Source of the DNA: Nocardia caishijiensis NBRC 108228
GTDB lineage: Bacteria; Actinomycetota; Actinomycetes; Mycobacteriales; Mycobacteriaceae
Assembly: GCF_001612825.1 (NCBI RefSeq)
Contig: NZ_BDBE01000050.1
Location: 44,775-108,774, forward strand
DNA length: 64,000 bases
Direction: 5' to 3'
Below, in pieces: positions 1-8,532 of this stretch. Position numbers and translations under genes: made by a program. The notes under the pieces are model-generated. The model worked only from the letters and a program-made list of their open reading frames with translations. It was not told the DNA's origin and did not search any database. The first letter of the stretch is position 1. Each line of letters starts with the position of its first letter.

Positions 1-2
1 CT

Positions 3-170
3 GCTCGGGCCTTTCTCGCTTACCGTCGGCGGGGCGGTGAGAAGCGGTCACCTCTGCCTGACTTCTATATCGGTGCGCACGCCGCGATCAGCGGATACCG
101 GCTGCTCACTCGCGATGCGGCACGCTATCGCAGCTACTTTCCCACCGTCGAGGTCATCTCGCCGGTATGA
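3..170 (+). CDS. PIN-domain protein, C-terminal fragment (VapC-like toxin)
   Basis: The window opens inside an open frame that ends at a TGA at 168-170. The 55 visible residues include DFYIGAHAAISGYRLLTRD, followed by ARYRSYFPTVEVISP. This matches the end of PIN-domain ribonucleases, where an Asp in a 'D.xIxAxAxxxGxxLLTRD' motif binds the catalytic metal and the chain ends with a short strand. Such proteins usually act as VapC toxins that cleave tRNA or rRNA and are paired with a small antitoxin gene just upstream, which here would lie outside the window. The start codon is also outside. ligA begins only 10 bp downstream. The PIN assignment is fairly secure; the toxin role is inferred. Confidence 0.75.
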   Translation, partial: ARAFLAYRRRGGEKRSPLPDFYIGAHAAISGYRLLTRDAARYRSYFPTVEVISPV

Positions 171-179
171 GGCCGCGAC

Positions 180-2360
180 GTGCGGGAACGGTCGCCGAAA
201 GTGTCGGTGGCCTCCACTAATGTGCTGGGTGTGAGTGAGAGCGACAGCGCGGTTTCCGTGAGTGCCGAAGGTGCCAGCCCCGAGCAGCGGGTGCGGTGGC
301 AGCAGTTGGCCGACGAGGTGCGCGAGCACCAGTTCCGCTACTACGTGCGGGACTCGCCGATCATCACCGACGGTGAGTTCGACACCCTCCTGCGCGAATT
401 GCAGGCGATGGAGGAAGCGCACCCCGACCTGCGCACACCCGATTCGCCCACCCAATTGGTCGGCGGCGGATTCGCCACCGAGTTCACCGCGGTCGACCAC
501 CTCGAGCGCATGTTGTCGCTGGACAACGTGTTCGACTTCGACGAACTGCGCGCCTGGGCCGCCCGGGTGGAGGCCGAAACCGGTCCCGACCTGCACTATC
601 TGTGCGAGGTGAAGATCGACGGTGTGGCACTGAACCTGGTGTACGAGAACGGCAAGCTGGTGCGCGCGGCCACCCGTGGCGACGGGCGAACCGGTGAGGA
701 CGTCACCCTCAACGCCCGCACCATCGACGACATCCCCACCGAGCTCACCGCCACCGAGCAGTTCCCGATCCCGGACCTGCTCGAGGTGCGCGGCGAGGTG
801 TACTTCCGGCTCGAGGATTTCCAGACGCTCAACGCCCAGATCGTCGCCGAAGGCAAACCGCCCTACGCCAACCCGCGCAACACCGCCGCCGGATCGCTGC
901 GCCAGAAGAATCCCGCGATCACCGCTCAGCGCAGGCTGCGGATGATCTGCCACGGTTTCGGCCGCATCGACGGCTACCGCCCCGACTCCATGCACGAGGC
1001 CTACCAGGCGCTCGCCGCGTGGGGGCTGCCGGTGTCGGAACACACCCGGCTGGTGCGGGGCGTCGACGCGGTGATCGAGCGGGTCGCGTATTGGGGCGAG
1101 CACCGCCACGACATCGAGCACGAACTCGACGGGCAGGTCATCAAGGTCGACGAGATGGCCTTGCAGCGACGCCTCGGCTCCACCTCTCGTGCGCCGCGCT
1201 GGGCCATCGCCTACAAGTACCCGCCGGAGGAGGCGACGACGACGCTGCTGAACATCGAGGTGAATGTCGGCCGTACCGGACGGGTCACCCCGTTCGCCGT
1301 GATGGCGCCCGTCACCATCGCGGGATCGACGGTCTCGATGGCCACGCTGCACAACGCCTCGGAGGTCAAGCGCAAGGGTGTGCTGATCGGCGACACCGTC
1401 ACCATCCGCAAGGCCGGTGACGTGATCCCCGAGGTACTCGGCCCGGTGGTCGACGCCCGCACCGGCGACGAACGCGAGTTCGTGATGCCGACGCACTGCC
1501 CCAACTGTGGCACCGAACTGGCGCCCGCGAAGGAGGGCGACGCCGACATCCGCTGCCCCAACCAGCAGTTCTGCCCCGCCCAGCTGCGCGAGCGGGTGTT
1601 CCACCTGGCCGGACGAGGCGCCTTCGACATCGAGGCACTCGGCGACAAGGCGGCCGACGCGTTGCTGCGCTCCGGCGCCATCACCGACGAAGGCGATCTG
1701 TTCGACCTCGACGAGCAGAAACTGCTGTCGGTTCCGCTGTTCACCAACAAGGAAGGCGGCTTGTCCGCCAACGGCAGGCGGCTGCTGGAAAACTTGCAGG
1801 CGGTGAAGGACCGGCCGCTGTGGCGGGTGCTGGTCGGGCTGTCCATCCGGCACGTCGGCCCGACCGCCGCCCGCGCGCTGGCCGCCGAGTTCGGCAGCTT
1901 GGAGCGCATCGAATCCGCGACGGTGGAAGAACTTTCGTCGACCGACGGCGTCGGCCCGACTATCGCCGCGGCGGCGGCCGAATGGTTCACCGTCGACTGG
2001 CATCGCGCCATCGTCGACAAGTGGCGCGCCGCCGGTGTGCGCATGGAGGACGAGCGCGACGCCTCGATCGAACGCACCCTCGAAGGGCTGTCGATCGTGG
2101 TCACCGGTTCGCTGCAGACCTTCACCCGCGACGGCGCCAAGGAGGCGATCCTGGTCCGCGGCGGCAAGGCGGCGAGCTCGGTGTCGAAGAAGACCGCGTT
2201 CGTGGTGATCGGCGATTCACCCGGTTCCAAGGCCGCCAAGGCCGAAGAACTCGGTGTCACGATCCTCGACGAAGACGGGTTCCGGCTACTGCTCGAGCAA
2301 GGTCCGGAAGCGGTGACGCCTCCGGTCGACACGGATACTGCCGAAGAACCGACAACCTGA
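180..2360 (+). CDS. ligA: NAD-dependent DNA ligase LigA
   Basis: Seals nicks in duplex DNA during replication and repair using NAD+. The 726-residue product has the full LigA layout. An N-terminal Ia domain carries the YYVRDSPIITDGEFD NMN-binding signature. The adenylation domain has the motif CEVKIDG, whose Lys (about residue 145) takes AMP. An OB fold follows, then a four-Cys zinc finger (CPNC...CPNQQFC), helix-hairpin-helix repeats around 'LSIRHVGPTAARALA' and 'DGVGPTIAAA', and a C-terminal BRCT domain. The GTG at 180 has a GAGG seven bases upstream; later in-frame GTGs at 201 and 231 are alternatives, because the first ~35 residues are poorly conserved in the family. It is slightly longer than E. 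coli LigA (671 aa), as is usual in actinobacteria. Confidence 0.97.
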   Translation: MRERSPKVSVASTNVLGVSESDSAVSVSAEGASPEQRVRWQQLADEVREHQFRYYVRDSPIITDGEFDTLLRELQAMEEAHPDLRTPDSPTQLVGGGFATEFTAVDHLERMLSLDNVFDFDELRAWAARVEAETGPDLHYLCEVKIDGVALNLVYENGKLVRAATRGDGRTGEDVTLNARTIDDIPTELTATEQFPIPDLLEVRGEVYFRLEDFQTLNAQIVAEGKPPYANPRNTAAGSLRQKNPAITAQRRLRMICHGFGRIDGYRPDSMHEAYQALAAWGLPVSEHTRLVRGVDAVIERVAYWGEHRHDIEHELDGQVIKVDEMALQRRLGSTSRAPRWAIAYKYPPEEATTTLLNIEVNVGRTGRVTPFAVMAPVTIAGSTVSMATLHNASEVKRKGVLIGDTVTIRKAGDVIPEVLGPVVDARTGDEREFVMPTHCPNCGTELAPAKEGDADIRCPNQQFCPAQLRERVFHLAGRGAFDIEALGDKAADALLRSGAITDEGDLFDLDEQKLLSVPLFTNKEGGLSANGRRLLENLQAVKDRPLWRVLVGLSIRHVGPTAARALAAEFGSLERIESATVEELSSTDGVGPTIAAAAAEWFTVDWHRAIVDKWRAAGVRMEDERDASIERTLEGLSIVVTGSLQTFTRDGAKEAILVRGGKAASSVSKKTAFVVIGDSPGSKAAKAEELGVTILDEDGFRLLLEQGPEAVTPPVDTDTAEEPTT

Positions 2361-2480
2361 TCGCTCAGGCCGCCGGGCCGGTCGGTGGCGGCCGGTCCGG
2401 CCGTTGTGCAGTCGGACCCGTCACCCGCGAGGCGGTCGAGCCCGACCGCCGTGAAGTCGGGCCCGCCACCGGGCGTCGAC

Positions 2481-2819
2481 TCAGCGCGGGGTGACGGTGA
2501 CCGTGTTCGCCATCTGGGTGCGAATGTCGAATTGGGCGCACTGGCCGTTGGTCAGCTCCACATGCCGGTGCGTCTTCTTCGAGTTCCCCTCGATGTCGAC
2601 CACGACATCACTGCCGGTCATCGAGCACACCTTCGACACCGGCGCGTCGGTGTAACTGACGGTTCCAGCTCCCTGGCAGCTGTTCGTCGAGTTCCCCAGG
2701 AACACCCGTGCGGTTCCGTCCGGACACGGATCGGCCACCGCGTTCGGTGCCCCGACCACCAGCACCGGCACCACGGCCCCGGCCCCCAACGCCGCCACAA
2801 CCAGTCCGCGCATCATCAC
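2481..2819 (-). CDS. Small secreted protein of unknown function
   Basis: A 112-residue protein beginning with three Met codons. It has a classic Sec signal: a short basic N-terminus (MMMRG), a hydrophobic core (LVVAALGAGAVVPVLVVG) and a cleavage site near ANAVA-DP. The mature part is about 80 residues and has four cysteines (DPCPDG, NSCQG, KVCSM, GQCAQ), which could form two disulfides outside the cytoplasm. No family is recognised. It is convergent with ligA, with 120 bp between the two stops, and appears to be monocistronic. Confidence 0.8.
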   Translation of the reverse strand: MMMRGLVVAALGAGAVVPVLVVGAPNAVADPCPDGTARVFLGNSTNSCQGAGTVSYTDAPVSKVCSMTGSDVVVDIEGNSKKTHRHVELTNGQCAQFDIRTQMANTVTVTPR

Positions 2820-3133
2820 TGTCGCTCCGCCTCTCGCCGATTTCCGGCCAGACTAACCGAGACCCCGCCACCCCGCGCGACGTGCACACGATCGCAACCT
2901 GAACCGGCGATCACCACACTCTGGTGGCGTTGCCGACTCGTCCGCCAGGGCGCGGTGGTCAACCGTCCGACATCCTGGCTCACGTTTCCGTGGGATCTGG
3001 TGAGAACATGGGTGACTCATCGGGTACGACCGCGACCTGCTGTATGGTCCGGCCGCCGACCCAAGAGCTTCCCCGCACCTGAATCCGGCCTGGATTCTCG
3101 GGGAGGCGGATCAGAGAGGCGGGGCAGTCCATC
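2820..3133. other. Intergenic region between divergent genes
   Basis: 314 bp between the start of the secreted-protein gene and the TTG start of the AAA ATPase. No coding frame convincing by composition was seen. It must hold the promoters of both genes; a TGTATGGT stretch near 3038-3045 could be a -10 region for the rightward gene, but no clear -35 accompanies it. Confidence 0.4.
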
Positions 3134-4336
3134 TTGTTGCGGAGTTTTCAGGTGGCCAATCACGGGTCGTTGGCCGAGGCGCAGCAACTGCGGCTGACCA
3201 AGGGCGCGGGTGCGCCGCTGCCGGTGCCGGTGACGGCGGTGTACGGGGTGGCGGCGTCGGGGAAGACGAGTGTGGTCGACGCGCTCGCGCAGATGCGTGA
3301 CGCGGTGCTGAACTCGGTGAGCGGCTGGGACCCCTATGCGGGTCCGGTGCGACGGCCCCACCTCGGATTCGCCGATCGGCCGACCGAATTCGTCACCGGT
3401 TTCGTGGCGGAGGGTGTGCCGTACACCTACGGCTTCCGCCTCGACAGCGCCGATGTGATCGCGGAATGGCTCTACACCCATCCGCGCTCGCGCAAGCGAA
3501 TCGTGTTCGAGCGCAACGGGGATCGGGTCAAGATCGGGCCGATGTTCGAGGCGGCGCGGTACGGCGTGGCGGCGCTGGTGCCGCTACTGCGGCCCAACGC
3601 GTTGCTGTTGAGCCTGGCCGGTCAGTTGTACGCGGAGGCGCTGGTGCCCGCCTACCGCTGGTTCGCGGCGAATCTGCACGTGCAGCAGGGTGATATCGGG
3701 GTCGAGGCGCTGGCGCACGACCTCGGAAGCCACATCTCCCGGTCGCCCGACAACGCCGCGCGCCTGCTGATGTTGTTGCGCACCGCCGATCTGGGCATCG
3801 AGGACCTGCTGATCGCCGAGCACGACCCGATGTATGCCGACTACCTGCGGGACATGGATGCCGGAATCGCCGCGCTCACAGCGCAACTCGACCAGAACGG
3901 CGCCGATGCGGTGCTGGTGGAGCGGGAACTGAGCACACTGCGGGCTGCCCGCGACACCCTGTACCTTCGCATGGTCGAGCGCCGTGGTCCCGGCCTGAGC
4001 CTGGTGCACGAAGGCATCGACATCGCGTTCGATCTGGCCGACGAATCGACCGCGACGCGCGCGCTGCTGCGGGTGCTGCCCGCCATGCTCGAGGCGCTCG
4101 ACACCGGCGGTGTCCTCGCCGTCGACGATCTCGGCGCCGGACTGCCGGTGGAGGAGACCGACCGGCTGGTGCAGCTGTTCCAGAACCCGGAGACCAACGC
4201 CCGCGGCGCCCAGTTGATCTACACCACCGCCGACCGCGCGCTCATCGACCGTAACAACGGCCGGTCCCAGCGCACCAGGACGGCGGTGTGGCAGGTGCGG
4301 CGGGCGCAGGGCGTCAGCGAACTCGTCGGTCTGTAG
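3134..4336 (+). CDS. AAA-family ATPase (AAA15/AAA_21-like, SMC/OLD-type fold)
   Basis: A 400-residue protein starting MLRSFQVANHGSLAEAQQL, the usual beginning of the stand-alone 'AAA15' ATPases. The Walker A motif is YGVAASGKTS (about residues 37-46). Near the C-terminus GGVLAVDDLGAGLP is a Walker B-like strand, followed by a D-loop-like region and LIYTTADRALID. The middle (about residues 180-280) is helical and replaces the coiled-coil insertion of larger relatives. These ATPases often act with a nuclease or toxin partner, but no such partner lies beside it here, so its job is unknown. The TTG start is chosen because the conserved N-terminal motif begins there; the ribosome-binding site is weak. 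Confidence 0.8.
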   Translation: MLRSFQVANHGSLAEAQQLRLTKGAGAPLPVPVTAVYGVAASGKTSVVDALAQMRDAVLNSVSGWDPYAGPVRRPHLGFADRPTEFVTGFVAEGVPYTYGFRLDSADVIAEWLYTHPRSRKRIVFERNGDRVKIGPMFEAARYGVAALVPLLRPNALLLSLAGQLYAEALVPAYRWFAANLHVQQGDIGVEALAHDLGSHISRSPDNAARLLMLLRTADLGIEDLLIAEHDPMYADYLRDMDAGIAALTAQLDQNGADAVLVERELSTLRAARDTLYLRMVERRGPGLSLVHEGIDIAFDLADESTATRALLRVLPAMLEALDTGGVLAVDDLGAGLPVEETDRLVQLFQNPETNARGAQLIYTTADRALIDRNNGRSQRTRTAVWQVRRAQGVSELVGL

Positions 4337-4354
4337 TCGGCCTACCATGGGGTC

Positions 4355-4699
4355 ATGCTCGAAGTGGTGATGGCGGTGGCCATGGTGACGATGCTCGTGG
4401 TCATGATCGGCGCCCTCCTGACCAGGCGTGGCGGCGGTGGGGGGACCGGGCTCGAGCACGGGTCCATGACGGTGACCGGCGTGAGCCCGTTGCCCGCCAT
4501 GACCGGCGAGCACTACGTGACCATCACCGGCACGCTCACCGGGCCGTCGGTGCCCGCGAAGGTGGTGTACGGGCGGTTCGCCTGGGACGCGGCGCACTGG
4601 CCCTCGATCGGCGACCAGCTCGACGTCGTCTACTCGCCGCGTAACCCCGATCGCTGGTCCGCCCAGCATCCTGGACTCCGCCCGTATCTCGGTAGCTGA
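4355..4699 (+). CDS. Membrane-anchored DUF3592-like protein
   Basis: A 114-residue protein with one N-terminal membrane segment (VVMAVAMVTMLVVMIGALL), a glycine-rich hinge and a soluble domain. The domain has the pattern of DUF3592-type proteins: 'YVTITGTLTGPSVPAKVVYGRF' and the ending 'VGDQLDVVYSPRNPDRW'-like segment (here IGDQLDVVYSPRNPDRW). It lies 18 bp after the ATPase gene and may be co-transcribed. The function is unknown. Confidence 0.75.
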   Translation: MLEVVMAVAMVTMLVVMIGALLTRRGGGGGTGLEHGSMTVTGVSPLPAMTGEHYVTITGTLTGPSVPAKVVYGRFAWDAAHWPSIGDQLDVVYSPRNPDRWSAQHPGLRPYLGS

Positions 4700-4764
4700 G
4701 ACGGTCCCGGTGGCCGGGACGGGTGCGTCGGAGCTCACAGCCGCCCGGGTGCGATCATGCGGGA

Positions 4765-5283
4765 ATGCACGGCAACAACCACGCAACAGTGAGCGGTCCG
4801 CAGATCCGGACCGCGCAGCCCGACGAATACGCCGCGATCTCGGCCCTGACCGTCGAGGTGTACGTCGGCGACGGCTACGTCTCCGCAACCGACGACTACG
4901 CGCGCGAACTGGGTGACGCGGCGCACCGGGCCGCCCACGCCCAGGTGCTCGTCGCTCTGCACGACGGTCAGGTGGTGGGGTCGCTCACCATCGCCGAACC
5001 CGGCAACCCCTACGCCGAGATCGCCCGTCCCGGCGAGCTCGAGTTCCGGATGCTCGCCGTGTCGAAGCGCGCGCGTGGGCTCGGCGTGGGAACGGCGTTG
5101 GTGCGCACCGTGATCGAGGAGGCGAAGGCGGGTGGCTTCGAGGCGGTGGCGTTGACGACCATGGGCACCATGGTCGATGCCCATCGCATCTACGAACGCC
5201 TCGGCTTCGTCGCTGTGCCGGAACGCAATTGGAGCACCGACGACGGGCTGCCGCTGTTCGTGATGCGGTTGGCGCTCAGCTGA
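4765..5283 (+). CDS. GNAT-family N-acetyltransferase
   Basis: A 172-residue acetyl-CoA-dependent acetyltransferase; the substrate cannot be told from sequence. The core GNAT motif A is 'LEFRMLAVSKRARGLGVGTALVRTVIEEAK', containing the R/Q-x-x-G-x-G/A pyrophosphate loop (RGLGVG). The C-terminal half has the typical 'HRIYERLGFVAVPERNW'. The ATG at 4765 is preferred over an upstream GTG at 4723 because the added residues look unlike protein and the domain begins with 'IRTAQPDEY'. Its stop overlaps the end of the convergent ACT gene by 8 bp. Confidence 0.9.
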   Translation: MHGNNHATVSGPQIRTAQPDEYAAISALTVEVYVGDGYVSATDDYARELGDAAHRAAHAQVLVALHDGQVVGSLTIAEPGNPYAEIARPGELEFRMLAVSKRARGLGVGTALVRTVIEEAKAGGFEAVALTTMGTMVDAHRIYERLGFVAVPERNWSTDDGLPLFVMRLALS

Positions 5284-5926
5284 GGACGGTGGCGACGATG
5301 CCGGCGAGGTAGCCGAGCCGGGCCACCTCGGACGGGCGGAAATCGGGGCCGCCCGGGCGGCCGAGCAGCAGCGCCTTGCCGGACCCGCCGAGCGGGGCAG
5401 CCGCCAGCTTGGTGTCCATGTCGCGCCAGATCTGGGGCACCCACTCGGCTTCGCCGTCGAGCCACGTCGGCTTCTCGATGGGCATCCACGGCGCCGAACC
5501 CGCTTGTGTCTCAGGAGCACTCGGGCTGCCGACCACCCGGTAGGCACCCGAGGGGCCGAGCGCGATGATGGTCGACCAGCCCGCCCGTAACACCCGGGGC
5601 ACACCGTCGACGAGGACCTGCATGCGATCGTCGCGCGCACCGGCCACCTGGTCGATCAGCTCGAGTTCGCGGTGGGTGTCGAGGACACCGGAGTATGGGC
5701 GGATGGAGTCGACGCTCACATCGCGCACGGATTCGGCGGCCGTGATGAGCGTGTCGGGCAGGGCGCCGGTCGGCACCTCGACCACGAGATCATCGATGGC
5801 GAATCCCGCGCCGCGCTCGACGACATCGAGCGAGAGGATGTCCGCGCCCACTCCGCCGAGGGCCAATGCGAGGGAACCGAGGCTTCCCGGTCGATCCGGA
5901 AGTTGCACGCGGAGCAGGTATGACAC
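5276..5926 (-). CDS. ACT-domain amino acid-binding protein
   Basis: A 216-residue protein opening with an ACT domain (YLLRVQLPDRPGSLGSLALALG; the conserved Gly of the ligand loop is in DRPGSLG). A second, weakly ACT-like half follows, with a C-terminal segment 'GKALLLGRPGGPDFRPSEVARLGYLAGIVATVL'. ACT domains bind amino acids and regulate enzymes or act as sensors. The GTG at 5926 is chosen because AAGGAAAGGA lies just upstream and the ACT domain starts immediately. The gene is divergent from gatC, an arrangement known in other Nocardiaceae, but a link to tRNA amidation is only suggested by position. Confidence 0.85.
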   Translation of the reverse strand: MSYLLRVQLPDRPGSLGSLALALGGVGADILSLDVVERGAGFAIDDLVVEVPTGALPDTLITAAESVRDVSVDSIRPYSGVLDTHRELELIDQVAGARDDRMQVLVDGVPRVLRAGWSTIIALGPSGAYRVVGSPSAPETQAGSAPWMPIEKPTWLDGEAEWVPQIWRDMDTKLAAAPLGGSGKALLLGRPGGPDFRPSEVARLGYLAGIVATVLS

Positions 5927-6141
5927 GTGCGTTCCTTTCCTTGACGGCCGAGGCTGTTCGAGAACGAATACCCGGTGAAGCAATACTTACACCCCCAACC
6001 GGGGGATCTCGACTCGAGTATGACGCCATCGCGCCGAGGAGGGCGAACTTTCGTGCGAGGCGGGTGCGTCCGGGGCTGCTCGCCCACCTCGTTAGGCTGT
6101 ACCGGAAGTTCTGCCCACCCGAAGCCGAAAGGGGTCCCGCG

Positions 6142-6438
6142 GTGCCCGCAATCTCCCGCGACGAGGTCGCTCACCTCGCCCGGCTGTCCCGGCTGGCGTT
6201 GACCGACGCCGAACTCGACCAGTTCGCCGGTCAGCTGGATTCGATCCTCAGCCACGTCCGGACCATCACCGAGGTCGCCGCCGACGTCCCCGCCACCGCA
6301 TCGCCGAACCCGACGACCAATGTCACCCGGCCCGACGTGGTCGTGCCCGGCCTCACCCCCGAGCAGGCGCTGGACCAGGCGCCCGCCGTGGAAGAACAGC
6401 GTTTCCTGGTCCCGCAGATCCTGGGAGAGGGCGAATGA
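6142..6438 (+). CDS. gatC: Asp-tRNA(Asn)/Glu-tRNA(Gln) amidotransferase subunit C
   Basis: The 98-residue GatC subunit stabilises GatA and GatB in the enzyme that converts Glu-tRNA(Gln) and Asp-tRNA(Asn) to the correctly amidated forms. Family features are ISRDEVAHLARLSRLALTDAELDQFAGQLDSIL at the start and the 'LRPDVV.PGLTPEQAL' tail wrapping around GatA (here VTRPDVVVPGLTPEQALDQAP, ending FLVPQIL). The GTG at 6142 is preceded by GAAAGGGG; the frame stays open upstream, but those residues are not part of the family. Its stop overlaps the gatA start (ATGA), so the two are translationally coupled. Confidence 0.96.
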   Translation: MPAISRDEVAHLARLSRLALTDAELDQFAGQLDSILSHVRTITEVAADVPATASPNPTTNVTRPDVVVPGLTPEQALDQAPAVEEQRFLVPQILGEGE

Positions 6439-7922
6439 GTGAGTTGACCACGCTGTCGGCGGCCGAGCTGGCGAGCAGGATCCACGGCGGCGAGGTGTCC
6501 TCCACCGAGGTCACCCAGGCCCACCTGGACCGCATCGGCAAGGTCGACGGCGAGCTCAACGCCTTCCTGCACGTCGCGAGCGAGCAGGCGCTGGCCGCCG
6601 CCGCCGTGGTCGACGCCGCGATCGCCTCGGGGGACCGGCCCGCCTCGGCGCTGGCGGGAGTTCCGTTGGCGCTCAAGGACGTTTTCACCACCACCGACAT
6701 GCCGACCACGTGCGCGTCGAAGGTGCTCGAGGGGTGGATGTCGCCCTACGACGCCACCGTCACCGCGCGGCTGCGCGCCGCGGGGATCCCGATTCTCGGC
6801 AAGACCAACATGGACGAGTTCGCCATGGGATCGTCGACCGAGAACTCCGCGTACGGCCCCACCCGCAACCCTTGGGACACCACCCGCATCCCGGGTGGTT
6901 CCGGTGGTGGTTCGGCGGCCGCGCTCGCCTCGTTCCAGGCGCCGCTGGCCATCGGCACCGACACCGGTGGCTCGATCCGTCAGCCCGCTGCCGTCACCGC
7001 CACCGTCGGTGTGAAGCCCACCTACGGCACCGTGTCCAGGTACGGGCTCGTCGCGTGCGCGTCGTCGCTGGACCAGGGCGGTCCGTGTGGTCGCACCGTG
7101 CTCGACACCGCGCTGCTGCACGAGGTGATCGCCGGGCACGACCCACGCGACTCCACCTCGCGCGATGTGCCGGTGGCCCCGGTGGTCGAGGCCGCGCGTC
7201 AGGGCGCCACCGGCGATCTGACCGGGGTGCGGGTCGGCGTGGTGCGCGAATTGCATTCCGACAGTTACCAGCCCGGTGTGCTGTCCTCCTTCGACGCCGC
7301 CGTCGCGGTGCTGAAGGAACTCGGCGCCGAGGTGATCGAGGTGTCGTGCCCGAGCTTCGAGTACGCGCTGTCCTCGTACTACCTGGTGATGCCGTCGGAG
7401 GTGTCGTCGAACCTGGCCCGCTTCGATGCCATGCGCTACGGCCTGCGCGTCGGTGACGACGGCAGCCACAGTGCCGACCAGGTGATGTCGCTGACCCGCG
7501 AGGCCGGTTTCGGCCCGGAGGTCAAGCGCCGCATCATCATCGGCACCTACGCGCTCTCGGCCGGGTACTACGACGCCTACTACGGTCAGGCGCTCAAGGT
7601 GCGCACCATGATCGCGCGCGACTTCGACGCCGCCTACGAGAAGGTCGACGTGCTCGTCTCGCCGACCAGCCCGTTCACCCCGTGGAAGCTGGGCGAGAAG
7701 GTGGACGACCCGCTGGCGATGTACCTGTCGGACCTGTGCACCCTGCCGACCAACCTCGCCGGGCACCCCGGCATGTCGGTGCCGTCGGGGCTGTCGGCCG
7801 ACGACAACCTGCCGGTGGGTCTGCAGATCATGGCACCCGCCCTGGCCGACGACCGGCTGTACCGGGTGGGCGCGGCCTACGAGGCGGCCCGTGGCCCGCT
7901 GCCCACGCCGGGCGCGGTCTGA
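6435..7922 (+). CDS. gatA: Asp-tRNA(Asn)/Glu-tRNA(Gln) amidotransferase subunit A
   Basis: The glutaminase subunit, an amidase-signature enzyme of 495 residues that releases ammonia from glutamine for the GatB active site. The Ser-cisSer-Lys triad is visible: Lys in PLALKDVFTT, cis-Ser in the GGSGGGSAAA loop and the nucleophile in TDTGGSIRQPA. The 'TKTNMDEFAMGSSTENS' region (here GKTNMDEFAMGSSTENSAYG) is diagnostic of GatA rather than other amidases. It forms an operon with gatC; gatB lies 21 kb away at 29.5 kb in this window. A strong hairpin follows the stop. Confidence 0.97.
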   Translation: MSELTTLSAAELASRIHGGEVSSTEVTQAHLDRIGKVDGELNAFLHVASEQALAAAAVVDAAIASGDRPASALAGVPLALKDVFTTTDMPTTCASKVLEGWMSPYDATVTARLRAAGIPILGKTNMDEFAMGSSTENSAYGPTRNPWDTTRIPGGSGGGSAAALASFQAPLAIGTDTGGSIRQPAAVTATVGVKPTYGTVSRYGLVACASSLDQGGPCGRTVLDTALLHEVIAGHDPRDSTSRDVPVAPVVEAARQGATGDLTGVRVGVVRELHSDSYQPGVLSSFDAAVAVLKELGAEVIEVSCPSFEYALSSYYLVMPSEVSSNLARFDAMRYGLRVGDDGSHSADQVMSLTREAGFGPEVKRRIIIGTYALSAGYYDAYYGQALKVRTMIARDFDAAYEKVDVLVSPTSPFTPWKLGEKVDDPLAMYLSDLCTLPTNLAGHPGMSVPSGLSADDNLPVGLQIMAPALADDRLYRVGAAYEAARGPLPTPGAV

Positions 7923-7934
7923 GAGTTCGTACCG

Positions 7935-7976
7935 AGCGGGGCCCGTCGAGGAGGAGAATCCTTGGCGGGCCCCGCT
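7935..7976 (+). terminator. Rho-independent-type hairpin after gatA
   Basis: Perfect 11-bp arms AGCGGGGCCCG (7935-7945) and CGGGCCCCGCT (7966-7976), followed by TTTCC. It lies 13 bp after the gatA stop and ends the gatCA transcript. Confidence 0.8.
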
Positions 7977-8060
7977 TTCCGTCGACGAGGACAATGAGGC
8001 CGGTTCGCGACCGACGGCGGCTCCTGTGGCCCTCGCGCGCGATCCAGCGCGCGGGCGAGA

Positions 8061-8492
8061 CTACGAGACGGCGCGAGCGGCGACTCCGGCCGTCATGGCG
8101 CCGAACCCGGCGCGCAGGTGCTTGCCGAGCGCCAGGGTGACCACGAGGCTGAGCCACCCGGCAAGCGTGAAGCGCGATTCGTAGCGGCAGCGGTCCTCGC
8201 CGAGCGGGACCACGGTGTGTGAGCGCAGGCTGTGCAGCGCGCCCAGTGGCACCGGCTTCATCGCATAGCTGAACTCGACGCCCGGCGTGTGGGTGCGGAG
8301 CCACTCGCGCTGGGCGCGCTTGTTGCCACCGAGATTCACCATCATGTCGATCGGCTCGCCGGGCACCAGCGTGCTCGAGGCCTCGTAGCAGAAGGTATTC
8401 CACTCGCCGTAGTGTGCGAAATCGGTGAGTACCTGCCAGACTTTCGCGGCGGGGGCATCGATCTCGACCGTCTCGTCGATCACCAGAGTCAT
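8061..8492 (-). CDS. SRPBCC (START-like) superfamily protein
   Basis: A 143-residue single-domain protein of the Bet v1/polyketide cyclase-like fold. It opens with the standard 'VIDETVEIDAPAAKVWQVLTDFAHYGEWNTF' (first strand, then helices around the conserved W) and has 'LHSLRSHTVVPLGEDRCRYESRFTLAGWL' near the end. The family binds hydrophobic ligands. No neighbouring pathway indicates the ligand. Confidence 0.85.
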   Translation of the reverse strand: MTLVIDETVEIDAPAAKVWQVLTDFAHYGEWNTFCYEASSTLVPGEPIDMMVNLGGNKRAQREWLRTHTPGVEFSYAMKPVPLGALHSLRSHTVVPLGEDRCRYESRFTLAGWLSLVVTLALGKHLRAGFGAMTAGVAARAVS

Positions 8493-8532
8493 GCGTGAAA
8501 GCTAGAACAAGTTCTAGAAATCGGCAATGCGC

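Noticed and set aside
48..2003. Long open frame on the minus strand opposite ligA (651 codons)
   Set aside because: It is a composition shadow: the sequence is Arg/Gly/His-rich without domains, while the plus strand carries complete ligA.
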